A stretch of DNA of 64,000 bases. Source: Channallabes apus (Eukaryota > Chordata > Actinopteri > Siluriformes > Clariidae). The notes below the pieces were generated by a model. That model was not told the DNA's origin. It saw nothing but the letters and a program-made list of their open reading frames with translations, and made no database searches. Made by a program: the position numbers and the translations under genes. Location of the stretch: NCBI GenBank assembly GCA_030522415.1, contig CM060118.1, forward strand, positions 14,450,651 to 14,514,650, written 5' to 3'. Numbering within the stretch: the stretch's first letter is position 1; each line of letters starts with the position of its first letter. Of the stretch, positions 41,930 through 56,549 are shown one piece after another.

Positions 41930-44900
41930 TTCTAAAGCAGCGCAGTAAATCCCATTTGTTTACATGAGAGATAATTAAGCGCATTGAGGACAAACATGTT
42001 AACAGCATTTCCTCAAGAGAGCTCGGAGAACACTATGTTACTGTGAACGCAGCCTAAGCCTACGTCGTATGAGCATCATCCATCATCTATACATATAATA
42101 AAACTACAAAGCTGGCGTGTGTGTACATTAAAGATATTATTATTTGGGGTTGCATCAAGTAGGTAATAGAAAACATCATGATGGGAATTTTTGTCCGTCT
42201 GTCTGTGCACGAATCGAATCACATACAGTACAAACTACTGAACAAATTTTAGTGGGGTGTATTTGTCCGAGCTTAAGGTCGCAAGGTAGTTATTTTTATT
42301 GCAATCGGCCCATGGGAAGAGAAGTTATGCTACTAATTTAAAACTGAAACAGCCCTTATATCATTAAAAATAAATAGTCAAACCTTGGGAAAAAAATCAT
42401 TAGTTATTCTCCTAATTCAACAGATGACGCTGAGCATTTTTTTCAAACATGCTTATGAGTGTGCAATTAAATTCCACACAGACAGAATCGAGGACAAATT
42501 TAGTGTATATACTATATTGCTAGTAAAACAGTTGTATGTGAGCGCACAGGTAAAAGAGAACGAAAACAAAAAACAATACAGAGTGAACAGTCAAGAAACA
42601 TGCTCTCACTTGGCTGCCGCTGCTGTAGCATTTGCATACTAACAGAAATGGTGCAAATTACATGCCAATTGGAAGCGAGGCAAATGCCAGCAGCAGGTCT
42701 GTAATAAAATAGAAGCCCATCATTACACTACCTGAAATTTGCGCTCTCGTGAAATAATGAAACAACCTAAGAGCCACCTCTTCCTCTCCAGTTATGTTTG
42801 ACAGCCGGGCAGAACGAAACGCTAATTACATGCCTGAGAACTGCTCTTACGCTTTCAAGCAGTATAGGAATAATCAAGCAAATCAATGGTTGCTGTTTCT
42901 AATAATAAACGACTATTAGTTTAAACACTCGATTGTAGAGGTATTTATTCCTATTGTTTAAAATTCAATTGGTAAATCAACAGTGTTGTTGCAGAACACA
43001 ATTGGACGCCATTGTGAATGTAAACCATGCATAAGGCATGATATTACGAGCTTTAAAAGATCTAGTGATGAGAAATTGGTTTTAATTGTGCACATGGCAA
43101 AGGACCCAATCAAGCATCCACGGGATGCACCGGACAAACAAGTCTGATCCAGAGGAGAAATAAATTGTGGATAAACCTACGAGTAAATAAATCCTCAAAT
43201 GCTAAAATTACCTTTAAAATTAAAGATTGTTCTTGCTTTTTTCTTTTATGTATACTCTATAGGATAATACATTACTAAGAAACAATGAAAATATGTACAT
43301 CATTAATTTAAAGAGTTTTTCCCATTTGAGATTATTAAACATGATTCCTGGTTTATAAATGGATGATGCGATCAGTAAAAGTGATGGCCGCCACGGTCTG
43401 TTTCTCACACAGTATTTCAGTGCAATATCTAGAAAAGCCTGTCCACTTGGGCGGCCATCTTGGCAACGTTCCGAGGCAGTTATTTTCAGTCAGATACGAC
43501 CGGGCTCTTATTTACACTAATGAGTGGAGAGACCAATACAGCAGAAACAATCTGACCAAATGATAAAAAAAATAAAAGTAAATTTTTAAAATCAGACACA
43601 AAACTGGGTCAACACCAACACGGCAGAAATCACATAAATTGTTCTCAAAATACAAGCATGATCTACTCTACAAGTAAAGCATCATGATACCCACGTTGTC
43701 CCAAAGTTCATGTTAAATGTAGAGTTACTTTCACAGCACAGTAAAATCCTCCTGATGAAATTTACAGCTGGCCCTGCTAGTGCAAATATTAGTCGTCACT
43801 AAAGACCAAAATGTCCTGTAAGAGACAGCTTGTTTTTTTTGCAAAATCAAGCAGCTCTGGGAACGTTTAATAAAATTTTTCATATTATACATAAAAAAAA
43901 ATAAATCTAAAGTTATAAAGAAGGATATCGTCATGATTAAAGGTTTTATAAAATGGAAGTTCTGGATATCATCAGTCGGTGACAGTTTCATTTCACACAT
44001 GTGCGCATATACAGTATAAACATACTTTCAGGCTTTTCTGAGCTGTAGTTTATATAATCGTTAGCCGTTTGCTTGTATCAAACAAATATTTGTGTTTCTC
44101 TTTTTGACAGACGAAGGGATGCGCTGCTGAGGCAGGTTAGCAAGACTAGAACAGTAGATGTGCAGGCATCAAATTATCCTGACTCTGACTTCCTGAAAAA
44201 TATGAAGAGGAGAAAACACGAGCTGACCTGATTGCCGTCCTCACAGTTCACTTTAATTGTGTGCGTGTTTTTTTTTTTCTTTTTGAAAGATGCTCTCATC
44301 AAAGCTGTCCAACGCTGATGCCATCTTTGTTTGACATGATGGCGACGAGGGGCTGCAATGTGCGGGCCAGCACTGACAAAGTGGTCTTCTGTTTTTTACA
44401 AGATGATTAGTGCAATATTGAACTAATACCAGATTACTTTAGCTTAAACCCAATACTTAAAAGTCCTTAAAATCCTCAATAAATAACCTGTTACATCCCC
44501 GACTCAAAAACATTCTACAATCAAATTCAATCTTAAAATATCTTCCAGGCTCTCATTAAATACTAACGCTCTAACTGAAGGACGTATTCGTCTGCTTGCT
44601 TTTGTTGAAACAATGTGGTACTAATGAACAGCAAGCTATACAATAAAAAATAAATAAATATATTTAAAAAATCTCTGATTCATTTTTGTTCTGTTTACAG
44701 CAAAAAATAACTTGTTTGGGTTTCAAATAATTAATACTAGGTTTTGCTCTCTATACCCGTGTTTACATGGAAAGACATGATGGCGGCATCACCATTAAAC
44801 GATTGTAAATGAAAGGGTATTAGCAGGACCTAATCAGAGTGAAGACGTGTACAAGCGCACACAGACACACAGAGTGAAGCATGAGAAAGAACCTGCTCAC

Positions 44901-45420
44901 TCTGTTTGACTTTGTTGCTTTCTCTGGAAGCCCTTTATCATCATACCGTAGTCTTTAATCTGCAAACAAAGCATCAAAAGTCTGTGAGTCAAACAGAGGG
45001 TACCGCACAAAAACAAGACGATCTAACATTGATGTTAGTCAGAAAAAGTGCGAATCTGTTTCACTTGCAGCAGGTGCAGGTGGACAAAAACAGCTGCTCC
45101 ACTTTGTGAATGGCATTGCTTGCTTACTCGCCTGTATACATTCTGTACATGAGAAGTAAAAAGCGGCACCCACTAGATGGCACGTCAAATCCTGAACATT
45201 GTACGTCATCGTATATCCTGCTGAACAATTTCATGCACAGCGACTGATGAGTCCTGTTCCTATTCAAAACTTTTTACTGCTCTTGTGATTGTTGTTGTGA
45301 TACATGTCTCAAATCTGAAAACCTCACATTCAAAAGTATTTACTTTTCCAAGTAAACAAACAAAAAAAAATATCTTGAACGGATCGGATCCTTCATTAGG
45401 TTAAAGCTTTTGTATTCACA
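41930..45420. other. No gene recognised; scattered repeat traces
   Basis: 42180-42310 (CCGTCTGTCTGTGCACGAAT onward) looks repeat-derived but I cannot name it. 43430-43470 (GGGCGGCCATCTTGGCAACG) is a phrase common in fish repeats. The remainder looks single-copy and non-coding. Confidence 0.4.
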
Positions 45421-45792
45421 AAGCTTCGTAGAATTCTCTCAGAGAGCTCCTATCTTAGCCTAAAAAAGTCCTAGCTGGGAGTCCTAGACTAAAAGTGATT
45501 TAGGAAACTTTTCAGATCAACTGAGTAAGGAAAGTACAAAAACTTATATATCTTAGTGAGGAGGTGTGGTTGACCCAGTTGATAGGGATGATGCAGCAAT
45601 TCAAGGACTGAGGACTGTGATTGTAAATTAAAAATCTGTAAAGGTCTTAAAATGCGCTTTGTGAAAATAGCATATATGATTATACAATTTCTTCTATTAA
45701 TTGTATAATCATGAGTACAGACATCTTTATGCAAAGTTTCTGTTATAGGCTAAATGTCTTAAAGTTAATTAAAACAGCCAAATGTTGAAAAT

Positions 45793-46101
45793 GTGTCTAC
45801 TTTTGAAGCAACCAATTTCCACACAGTAGTTACTATATTTAAGTCCTTTATTTACCATACTGATTTTATTATCGATTTTAGATTGATGGGACCAAATGGC
45901 TCAACTTTTACCAATTTACATGATTGGAGATCAGTCTATTTAAGTTACACTTTTGGATGGTATATAGCCAACAATCCAGGAGAGATGGAAGGAAGTAAAA
46001 GAATAAGAAAATCAAATTGGACAGAAAAGCAGGTTTACGTTCAGTTTTTGGAGAATATTTCTTCTTTCCACCATTTTGTCCTCTGCTATAGAAACTCTTA
46101 A
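45793..46101 (+). pseudogene. Possible Myb/SANT-like fragment of a Harbinger-type element
   Basis: Near its end the open frame reads MEGSKRIRKSNWTEKQVYVQ, which resembles the start of the Myb/SANT-like DNA-binding proteins carried by PIF/Harbinger elements (basic stretch, then NWTE). The upstream 70 codons show no domain and may be chance. The surrounding AAGTCCTCCTCTCTACTC and AGCTGGGAGTCCTAGACT also have a Harbinger flavour, but ends were not identified. Confidence 0.3.
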
Positions 46102-46319
46102 GCCTCTTAAAAGTCCTCCTCTCTACTCTTAATTTGTACCGTAGGAGCTGTTTTTAGGGCGAAGATGTTTCATGAATCAATTCTTATCTTTACTAACATT
46201 GAGTGCTAAATTTAAGAAGAAATTCTAAGAAAATTTCATAATTCAAAGAATTCTCACGTCATTATGTTAGTATATGCAACAAATGGTCTAAAGGTACATG
46301 TAACTCGAAACATAACATT

Positions 46320-46680
46320 AAAGTTGTTTATACAGGGTCACGTGGTGGTCTACCGCCTCCACTCTAATTACATTGCATAGTATTAAGCTGATGGCCTCAT
46401 CCACAGCGACAATCTCTGGTGCGGTTGCTCTGTTAGCGCGGTTCACTTGAACAAATGTGAACGCTGCCACCTGAACCTCGGTGTTTGAAAATGTGGGTCT
46501 CTGTCCACTTCCAAGCGAACGGACCAAAGATAAGGGAACAAACGGAGTCTGCTTTGCTAACATTATCTGATAATGATGACTGGACCTTTCTGGAAAACTT
46601 TCACTGGAGGCAGCGGTTTGGAAGGGGGATATGTCGCATGCATTAGTTAGCAAGTTCTGTGAGTTTTGCGGTGTATTAAA
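46320..46680. repeat. Probable decayed MITE
   Basis: GCGCGGTTCACTTGAACAAA, GTGAACGCTGCCACCTGAAC and CCACTTCCAAGCGAACGG resemble a fish MITE family with TGTGAACG-type motifs, of which 17030-17340 may be another relic. The boundaries are unclear. Confidence 0.3.
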
Positions 46681-46985
46681 AAAATTTTTTGAAAATCATT
46701 AAAAAAAATAAATAATGGACACCGCTAAATTAAATGTTGGATTTAATGAGCTTCCAATGACATTCACAACGGACAGCACACAAGAGAAGAAAACGCACGT
46801 GATGACCCGGTGAGGCTGCGTTCAATGACGACGGTTTGTGTGAAACGTTCGTGAGCATACAACAGTTGAACGGATTAACGAAATGTCATGTGTTTCAGTG
46901 CTCATTGTATTTCATTATTAAATAGAATTATCTTTTGCTGTTTTATTACCTGGAGCAATGGTTGAGTCGTTACTGGTAAAGATGC

Positions 46986-46988
<3 letters not shown>

Positions 46989-47071
<83 letters not shown>
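46989..47071. repeat. (AT)n microsatellite
   Basis: About 41 uninterrupted AT units followed by a poly-A run. The 85-codon frame across it is an artefact. Confidence 0.95.
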
Positions 47072-47077
<6 letters not shown>

Positions 47078-47947
47078 AAAAAAAACACACTCCTTCTGTT
47101 GTGTCTTTTGGTCCAATGTTGAAAATTCTTATGCTTATCAAACCCGGAATTTTCATCATTCTTTCCTTTTATTATAACTTTGACTGGACACTGCAGTAGA
47201 GTTTTAGTCATTTATTTGGTACAGCTCCCTCGCATCTTTATCTGCACACTAAGTTAAACATGATCAGTGTGCAAAGGGTCAACTTTCATGAAAACTAGAT
47301 CTACAACTACCTCTGTTGCACTGCAGTGTGGGATGTTGAGTCAACCGTTCGTGGTCCGCATCTACACTGAATTTGTTTGGAGCTCACAGCAATAGGTGAC
47401 CATTATAAAAGTCCACTGAGATACGGAGATCGTTTCTTCTATTAAACACCCTCGAACCGGTGCCAGCTCAGAAAAAGACCAAAAAATACAGCACTGACCT
47501 ACAAGTCAGAATCACTTAACACATCACAAATGTTTCAGTATAAATATGCATTTCAGGGAGGAATTTTCTTTTAAACCATTGACCGCTTCGATAAATGCTC
47601 CCTAAAATGTGATCGGACCACATAAGCCAGAGTTATAAAATCATAACCTTATCTGACTAAGCACACAAGACTTGACGCTTTCATTTCGAGGAACACTTTT
47701 CTAGAGTCAATTAGGTTTGAACACTTAATCTCCAGATGACAGGACTAAGCAGCTGCAGCACTCAGAAGAAACTCGCTTTGGGTAAGCTCTCGGTTTCATG
47801 TGTTCATTTTTCAGTTTCTCGTGTGCTGTTTTAAAAGCAAGTCAAAGCACACGTTTACTTACTTCTTTTGGGGAAACAAGCAGCAGGATGTTTCTAAATG
47901 TCTTTCTAAATCTTCCATGTTAATTAGCGTCAGAATTATGACATTCC
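47072..47947. other. No recognisable gene or element
   Basis: Nothing beyond ordinary AT-rich sequence is seen. Confidence 0.4.
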
Positions 47948-48416
47948 TTACCATATCAAAAAAAACTTTTCGGCTTTAATGTCTTCCAGTGCTTGTAACA
48001 AAAGTCTTCCTCTTTCAGTGCACAGGATATTTGAATAGCTCCTCATGGGAATGGTTGTTACAGCTTGTTTTTGGGTGAGAAGACGTCTAAAAGTCATTGT
48101 AACTTTAACTTTGCTTCGCTGGAATCCCAAAGCCTTTAATACATGTTAATTACTTTGTTTACATTCTTCAGACGTGTTGCTTTTTCTTGTTCTTTAGCAC
48201 GCTTTACTTTGTCGGACAGGTTTGGACATTTGTTTTTTCCCTTCATAATAAATGAAATTATCATTTAAAAACTGCATTGTGTTTATTCGAGTTATCTTTG
48301 TGTGATATTAATATTTGTTTGATGTTCTCAATCATTTAAGTGTGACAAATATGCAAAAAAAATGTATAAATACTTTAGTAGATCCAAATAAGCAAATCTT
48401 TTTTTCACAGGTTAAA
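47948..48416 (-). mobile_element. Ancient relative of the 61.9-kb Tc1
   Basis: CATTTAAAAACTGCATTGTG, GTTATCTTTG and ATCATTTAAGTGTGACAAAT at 48260-48350 match the right terminal region of the Tc1 at 61929-63549 (CATTTAAAAACTGCATTTTG; CATTTAAGTGTGACAAACAT). CGCTGGAATCCCAAAGCC near 48118 corresponds to its N-terminal coding CGCTGGAGTCCCAAAGC. The copy is strongly diverged and the outermost end is lost. Confidence 0.6.
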
Positions 48417-48824
48417 AAAAAAAAAAAATCTAAAGACCTAAGCTTACAGTTTTATTTTATAATGGATATTAGATTGTAGCTAAAATCAAATATACAAGTC
48501 TTGTAGTTTTATCCAGCTCTGTTGTGGGTATGTTGCTATCGCTGCAGGATTTGATAAAAAAATTCACACTTCGATTATTTTAACACATATTGCGATGGTG
48601 ATTTAAACTGCAATATTTAACTATTAAATGTATCATTTAGTATTCAAACTCATTTACATAAACTAAAAAACTAATCGCATAAAGGTGACTTATTCTTATT
48701 AGATTGTGAAAATCCTTTTTCACAATACGGCCATCATGATCTTCACTATGTAATATTTGACAGCATCTGTGATTTTCTTGTCTCAGTGACATTTTCTCAT
48801 TTGGCATGATGCCTGTTATTATTA

Positions 48825-48960
48825 TTGGTCTTTCGGCTGCTCCCATTGAGGGATCGTCACAGCAGACTTTCCGATCTGCATACAACTTGCACAGGTTTGA
48901 TGCCAGATGCCCTTCCTGCAACTCTACCATTTTATCTGGGCTTGAGACTGGCACTGCAAA
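48825..48960 (+). repeat. LINE-tail-like repeat
   Basis: GGTCTTTCGGCTGCTCCCAT, GATGCCAGATGCCCTTCCTG and TTATCTGGGCTTGAGACTGG are landmarks of a common fish repeat related to the 3' end of RTE-like LINEs (compare CTTTCGGCTGTTCCCTTTC at 2846-2864). It is truncated at both ends. Confidence 0.5.
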
Positions 48961-48973
48961 ACTTCCTTCATCT

Positions 48974-49045
48974 CTTTATAACCATCTGGGACTCTTGCCT
49001 CCCAGGAACTCCTTCAATGGCCCAAACTTGTGGAAATCACAGAGA
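48974..49045 (+). repeat. Short repeat, inverted partner at 51395-51460
   Basis: CTTTATAACCATCTGGGACT, CCTCCCAGGAACTCCTTCAA and TGGCCCAAACTTGTG recur inverted near 51395-51460 (CATGTTTGGGCCATTAAAGG, AGTTCCTGGGAGGCC). The source element was not identified. Confidence 0.65.
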
Positions 49046-49562
49046 TCCTATAATGTGCAAGTGGCGTTTGTGAATGATTATGTGTATAATTCTCACAGAC
49101 AGATGCGTCTCTCCCATGAGTTGGTAAAAAAAAAAGAAATCTTCCTGCTAGTGCTTCATATATAAATTTTTCATATTTGTATTCAAAAAGCACAAAATTT
49201 GCCTTTCTTGGTGAACACCACTACTCTAAAAGAAAATGTCCTGAAGAATGAAACCTTTGAATTACTGACAATGCATGCATGCATTTGTAGGTATTTGCAA
49301 AGGTTTGCATTGCGCTTTATATGTGTGTCCAGCATTATGTTCAATTCTCAAATCAAATCAGTAAATTCTCCTGAAAATGTTTTTGGAGGCTAGTTGTGTT
49401 TTTAACAGAATCAAATGTCATCAATTTTGTTTTGAGCGCGCATTGTGGGCAAAAGGGTCATTTTCATAGACGAATTGAACATGAGTGTCCATTCGGTTAC
49501 GTTCACCACGGAGATTAAAATGACATTTCTATCTATCCATCTCTCCACACACACACACACAC

Positions 49563-50751
<1,189 letters not shown>

Positions 50752-50842
50752 ATAAGGTCTATTCAGGTCTGGAAGTCATTACATGTCATAGAATTATATA
50801 AATTAAATTATCAACAGTTATTAAATTGTACCTATACAGGGG

Positions 50843-50950
50843 TAGCTGTAAGCATCTCTGGGGCTGTGTGCATGGAGTTTGCATGTTCTCCCAGTGCTTG
50901 GTGGGTTTCCTCCGCGTACTCCAGTTTCCTCCCACAGTGCAAAGGACATG
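50843..50950 (-). repeat. Dispersed fish repeat fragment (LINE/SINE-tail type)
   Basis: GTGTGCATGGAGTTTGCATG, TTCTCCCAGTGCTTGGTGGG and CCAGTTTCCTCCCACAGTGC are standard phrases of the repeat also seen at 435-633. Confidence 0.65.
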
Positions 50951-50999
50951 TAGAGGTAGGTTTCCTGGCGTTATCACTTAGTAATTTTGTGTTTATTGT

Positions 51000-51831
51000 T
51001 AAAATTTATCTCAAATGAGTTGCTTAACAGTAACATATTTACTGTTTCATTCAACTGCAGAACAATAGTCAAGAGGTTAACAACCGTTAACAGCAGACAG
51101 TTATACTATAGTTAAAATTGCTCATTTTCAATCTTCTGTTGATGTTTATTTATCAAAAATGTTGACAAGTCAATCACCAAATGTAATCCCTAATAACTCC
51201 TGTTTAAGTGGAGAAGTTTCTGACTCATATGAGAAATGGTAAATGTCAGTATGAACACGGGAGAGCTCTTATTTTTGTATATTTAAAAAAAATTATTCTA
51301 GAATTTACCGCTCATGTGACAGTCTGCAGTTTTTCTAGATTGACTTGGAGGGAACAAGACAAACAGAAGCCAAACATAACACATTACACATGTTTGGGCC
51401 ATTAAAGGAGTTCCTGGGAGGCCAGAGTCACAGACGGTTATAAAGAAATAAAGGAGGTTTTGCACATTTGCCCTTCGTGAATCCCACCAGCCTCCTGGAA
51501 ACAGTTGCATCAAGCAAGAAACAAGTGTTTGAAGTTATCAACAAGAACGGTGTCGCTACTCCTACTGAGTAGTTTTTTGACAATTTTAATTCTGTTGCGG
51601 GTATTTTTGGGCTATGGTCTTAAACGTTTGATCAGCTGATAAAAAAAAAAAAAAACAGGCTGTTCAAGTATCAACAGAATAAACATTACTCACAGAAGTA
51701 AAAGTAATAAAGCCAAATAAAATGTGTTTGTCGGACAGAACCGTTTTACAAGATAATTTTCTCTTGGTAGTGTGTGCAGATTTTAAGTGTCCTATTCTGC
51801 ATTTTGTACAAATGACTCGATCCCAACAATT

Positions 51832-51864
<33 letters not shown>

Positions 51865-52800
51865 TGTTCTGTTCCAACATCAGGGTTTATTTCATGTAGT
51901 GTAGTTTGTTATTTCAACATTGATACCATTATGGTTGCCATTTATTTTTGATGTATACATTTAAAATTGGTTTTAACTTCAGTTTGTTCAAAAATTACAT
52001 GTGCAAACATTTGATCACAAGATTTTATCAAGAGATTAAAAGGTCAAGGTGACTAAAAGATATTGAGAGAAATGTAAAGAAAGAGAAATGTAAAGAAATC
52101 TTTATTTCCTTCAGAAACGAAAAGAAGCTGTGACTGAAAGAGAAGCAAGAAAATAAAAAGAAGAAGAAAAAGTCTGTCTAGAGGAAGCGTTCTTAAATAA
52201 CACGGTCACTTAACTACTGCAGATAAGCAGAGGCGAGCCGGCACATTTAAACACTACAGTCTGAGAATCACTTGGCTGAAGACGGTATGACTTCCCGAGC
52301 AATGCTGTTGTGCCAAAAAAACAGACAACGCAGCACTTCGCTAGTGTTGGCAAACACTGAAGCATAATCACATAATCCCTGAACACTGACTTCTTACATG
52401 ATAAAACAACAGACCGTTTTAATGGATTTCTCTTTAAATCCGTAAATTACATTAATCTACGTGAGCGAGAGCAAAAAGTTAAATGTTTTTTCCTGAAAAG
52501 AAATGGTTAGATGTGAGCAATAGATGACAAGTGTACTCTGGCTAAAACCTCTAATTTGAAAAATGTGCCCAAACTAACACACACAAACAACTGTGCACAC
52601 ACATGAACATGCACCATGTGCAACATTAGCACAGGGGCAGTAAATCCAAACCAGACCTGAACTACAATCTCAGACAAACTCACCCGCACCAGAACTTGAT
52701 TAGAGGTTAATCAGTACATTGCTTTTTTTTTTTATCTTAATGAAATAAACTTGAGCCAGACCACCCTTTCCTGCTTGCACGCAAGCCAACAAAACACTCA
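51000..52800. other. No gene recognised
   Basis: Apart from the inverted repeat near 51395-51460 and an A run at 51834-51861, nothing is recognised. The 60-71-codon frames have no domain. Confidence 0.4.
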
Positions 52801-52812
52801 TCATACAGCATG

Positions 52813-53180
52813 TGGAGAAACGTTTATGGACACCTGACCATCGTACTCGTGTTCATGTGCTCCCTGAACATCCCGTTCCAGATTTAGTCCTGGTGTGGAG
52901 TCACTGTTCAAGGTGTTCAGCAGGCTCTGTGGAGGCTGCTCGAGTTGAGCAAACCGTGGTTTTGACCTTTGCTTTGTGAACAAGGGGAAAGAGCAAAAAA
53001 AAAAAAAAACGAGGTGTGTGCGTGTGTGAAGACATGTTGAAACAGGTTTGGTTTCAGTGAAGGGAAACTGTAAATGCCAAAGCTTGAAAAGACATCCTGT
53101 ACAATTGTGTGCTTTTAATACTGTAGTTTATAGAGGAATGAGATATGGGTGTGATGGTCAGGTGTCCCACGCACGTTTGG
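52813..53180. mobile_element. Rearranged Tc1-like remnant
   Basis: GTGGAGAAACGTTTATGGAC with ACCTGACCATC at the left and, at 53145-53175, GGTGTGATGGTCAGGTGTCC are inverted termini of a common fish Tc1 family. Between them, GTGAAGGGAAACTGTAAATG and AAAGACATCCTGTACAATTG belong to the same element, but most of the gene is deleted. Confidence 0.7.
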
Positions 53181-55559
53181 ATAAAGTGTTTAGACTCATG
53201 GTTGCATTTAGTTTAAATTTCCTCTGCATCATAATTTGTTCTGTTTCAATTTCCAACTGAGTATAGTGCTGTTAATAAATGATTCAACCACCAAAGCCAC
53301 GTGTGTGTGTGTGTGTGTGTGTAATTCCTCCTAGTTCTTTCCATTCAGCATTTCTAAAGATTTACATCAAAGAGCTGCATGGAAATCTCCATTATGACTG
53401 TGAGCCATTACATTTAAATGCTCTTGCCTTTTAAATTTTTCACAAGTAAATGTAAATGATTCATTCGAGTTACTCTGCTTATTTCTTTACATACGCTTAA
53501 AAGGGGCACTCAAGACTATATAAGAAATATTTCTACATGTAACATAGCTAATGTTCTTTCCACTTTCCAGCCCGTCCTTCCTCACGGTGTCTTCATACAC
53601 ATACACGCAACAAAATTCCAACGGCACAGCTGCTCCTTATGACATGCTTTCCATTCAGCATGAAATATTCAAGTCACTGCATGCTTAAGCGCATGCTTTA
53701 CTGTAGACACCCTATAAATGTTGTTATAATTTTGATAATTTTTTATTTTGCTACAAGACACAGGGGAAAAAAATAAAGGGAGCTTGGTTTTACTATTCCT
53801 GAACCTCCTGATGCAATCTCGTCTCTAGAGCTGGTTTTTCGTCTCAGATTCAGAACATTATGAACTCTTACATAACTGGATAAATCGGGTAGCATTATTC
53901 AGGTTCCATAGACTTTTCTGAAGTGCGCTGGTTTATTTCATTCTCGGAAAACGACATTGACTTTACAAATCAGGATAAAAAAAATAATAAAACAGGCTGT
54001 TCTGTGCTGAGGGACGGATGTCCTTGTTAGCCTTGCTCGAGGCACTGAAAAGTCTATCTATTGTGAAATCTATTGTGCCATCTCCCGCAGTTTTACCACA
54101 TGCAGCTTAACTTAAAGCGCGTTTCTAATGTTTTTAATGTGCGACTCCGCTTCAATTCCCAACATATTACCGATGACTTTAAAAATACTCTATTTTTCTA
54201 TGAAACAATCGAACACCAAAAACAGTTGTTTGTGCTAATTCTCTTATCAGGACATGTTTACCTTCATACACAGCTACAGCACTAAGATACAGAACTCTGG
54301 CAAGATGACTGAAGGTATTTTAAGATCGCAGGTTCTGCTTACGATCCAAAAACTCATGTAGAAGCTTCCTGACCTTGTTAAGCAGATAATCCATCTCCGT
54401 TTAATGTGCATGCTATAATCACTTTAAGGGAAATAGCAGGCTGCTGTAAGCAATTTACTGCACAGAGACAACATGCCTGCGCAAGATCCGATAAGACGCA
54501 CATATCCATTTCTGCCTTCCAGAATGAATCTGTTTCAGCAAAAAAATTTTTGCAGGAACAGACATCAGCGTAAGCTGTAACTGCAGGCTATGATGAGAAA
54601 ACAATGGAAATTGTGGTAAAAAAAAAAATAATAATTATAACAATACTTTAAAGGAACAAGATGAAGAGTTTGAGGCAAAAAAAAAGTGAATTTAATGTCC
54701 TATTCATGTCCTAATCCCCCACCCCGCCAATCTATATGAATATCGTGTGGTGAATTCACACAGGATAAGCAAAGCCTGCAACTTAACTTCAGATATGATG
54801 TCGAGGTAAAAACACTTGTCATTATAAGACTGGCTGTATGAAACGAACAGAAGAGTGTTCCTTACTGCACACATGCTGCTATCCATGTGATCCATCTCCA
54901 TGTAATCATTCATTTTTTCTTTTGCTCTTCTGATGGTTTTCAGCTTTCACTTTCTGCACATTGCATTGTTGTATGGTGTATAGCGATAGACTGAAAATAC
55001 TTTCAAAGCACTCTAACGCAGCCATCATTCCTTGCAGAAGATGGATAAAAGGCACACAGGAAACAAAAACCGTGAAAAAATAAAAAAATGAAAAAAATAA
55101 GTAAACAACCCCGCTAAATCCTGGCCAAATCACAGATACGCTAATTATTGAATCAAATACTGAAGACAATCATACCCAAGAACGGAAGTAGATTGCACTT
55201 TAGATGCGACAACATCAGTGCCGCCTGTCTTTTGAAATCTTGCATGTGCTAATCTTAACCTCTGACCTACTCAGCCATTGCTGATGAAGTAGGAAGGCAC
55301 ACAAGAACTTTGATCTTGACTTAAATTTTTTTTACAGAAATATCAATATTATTAGGCGTTGACATCCTCATCTCTGTTTATGTTTAATGGCGGCTCACAA
55401 ATTGTTGGTTGTTCTGGGTGGGTTCAAGCTTAATCGTTCCTGGGCACGGTACAAACCATCCGTGCGTAGTGCAAAAGTGCCCTTAGTGTAACATTATCAT
55501 CCAGTTAATTGTCTAGTGTCTCAGATAAACTGCCCCGTGGAGTGACTGCGTTTAAATGT
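53181..55559. other. No gene recognised
   Basis: A (GT)n tract at 53301-53322 and otherwise ordinary AT-rich sequence. Short frames (54073-54285 and others) carry no domain. Confidence 0.4.
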
Positions 55560-55650
55560 GAGTGCGGCATGGTGTATTCAAGGCGTCTCGTAATCCTTGC
55601 TCCCAGCGTAGGCTCTGGATCCTCCCTGACCCTGAATCAGTATAAAGTGG
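55560..55650 (-). repeat. Diverged fish repeat fragment
   Basis: CGTAGGCTCTGGATCCTCCC then TGACCCTGAATCAGTATAAA resembles the GGATAGGCTCCAGGTCCCCGCGACCCT block at 28790, including a GAGTGAGG tail. It is weakly supported. Confidence 0.4.
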
Positions 55651-55790
55651 TTCCATGAAGTGAGGGAGTGAGGAGGAGAGAGAAGAAAAAAAAAAAAAAA
55701 AAAAAAAGACAACAACAATGGGGGAAAAAAACCTATATCATCTCAGATGAAAACACATCCCCTTTAAAGCCCTCACGTCAGCCTCTAGAT

Positions 55791-56064
55791 CAGGGGTGTC
55801 AAACTCATTTTAGGATGAGGGCCGGATGAGAAGAAATGTGACCATGTGCGGGAATTAGTTTTTTTAATCATCAAATTACAACAAATACACTATATTCTGT
55901 AAAACTGCATTTAAGTCCTCAGAAACTGTTCATTAACACTCTTTTAGACTTTAATACTACTACTAATAATAATGATAATAAAGATTTAATATTTAATATT
56001 ATTGTTCAAATCAACCCACGGGCCGTACTGGACGCCTTAGTGGGCCGTATGTTTGACACCCCTG
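55791..56064. mobile_element. hAT (Charlie-like) MITE, 274 bp, perfect TSD
   Basis: Left CAGGGGTGTCAAACTCATTT, right inverted CAGGGGTGTCAAACATACGG, with perfect 8-bp duplications CTCTAGAT at 55783-55790 and 56065-56072. It contains GGGCCGGATGAG and its inverse-like GGGCCGTACTGG. It is non-coding and clearly a MITE mobilised by a Charlie-type transposase. Confidence 0.93.
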
Positions 56065-56549
56065 CTCTAGATGAACGTACACACCTGGGAAAAGGTGATT
56101 TCATGTCTCAGCTACTAGAAATAAAGGTTAAAAAAAAAATTTTAATAAATAAATAAATTAAAAAAAAGGTATTGATTGGCGCTACAACAACAGAATACAT
56201 TTCTGAGTCCAAAAGCCTGCTACAGTAGACATATAAGGTCAAGGAACTTCCTGACTGATGAGAGATCAGTTATTATCAGGCGGAATAATTACACAGAAGA
56301 GAGATGATCTAGCAAAATAAAGAAACAAGTTCTACAACTGTCCTTAATGCATCAAAAAAAGTTAATGCATCACCTCAAATAGTGAAAGTTCACCACTAAT
56401 TCAATGTGAGCTCACCAATGGACAAAAAACAAACCTACAATGTGCCACAGTAGAGGAAATAAACTACTTAAACAGTTGTTCCCCTCACTCTTTTCCATAT
56501 TCTGTATTAATGGTAGAAGCAGGCTCTTCATCATTACATTACATTAACT

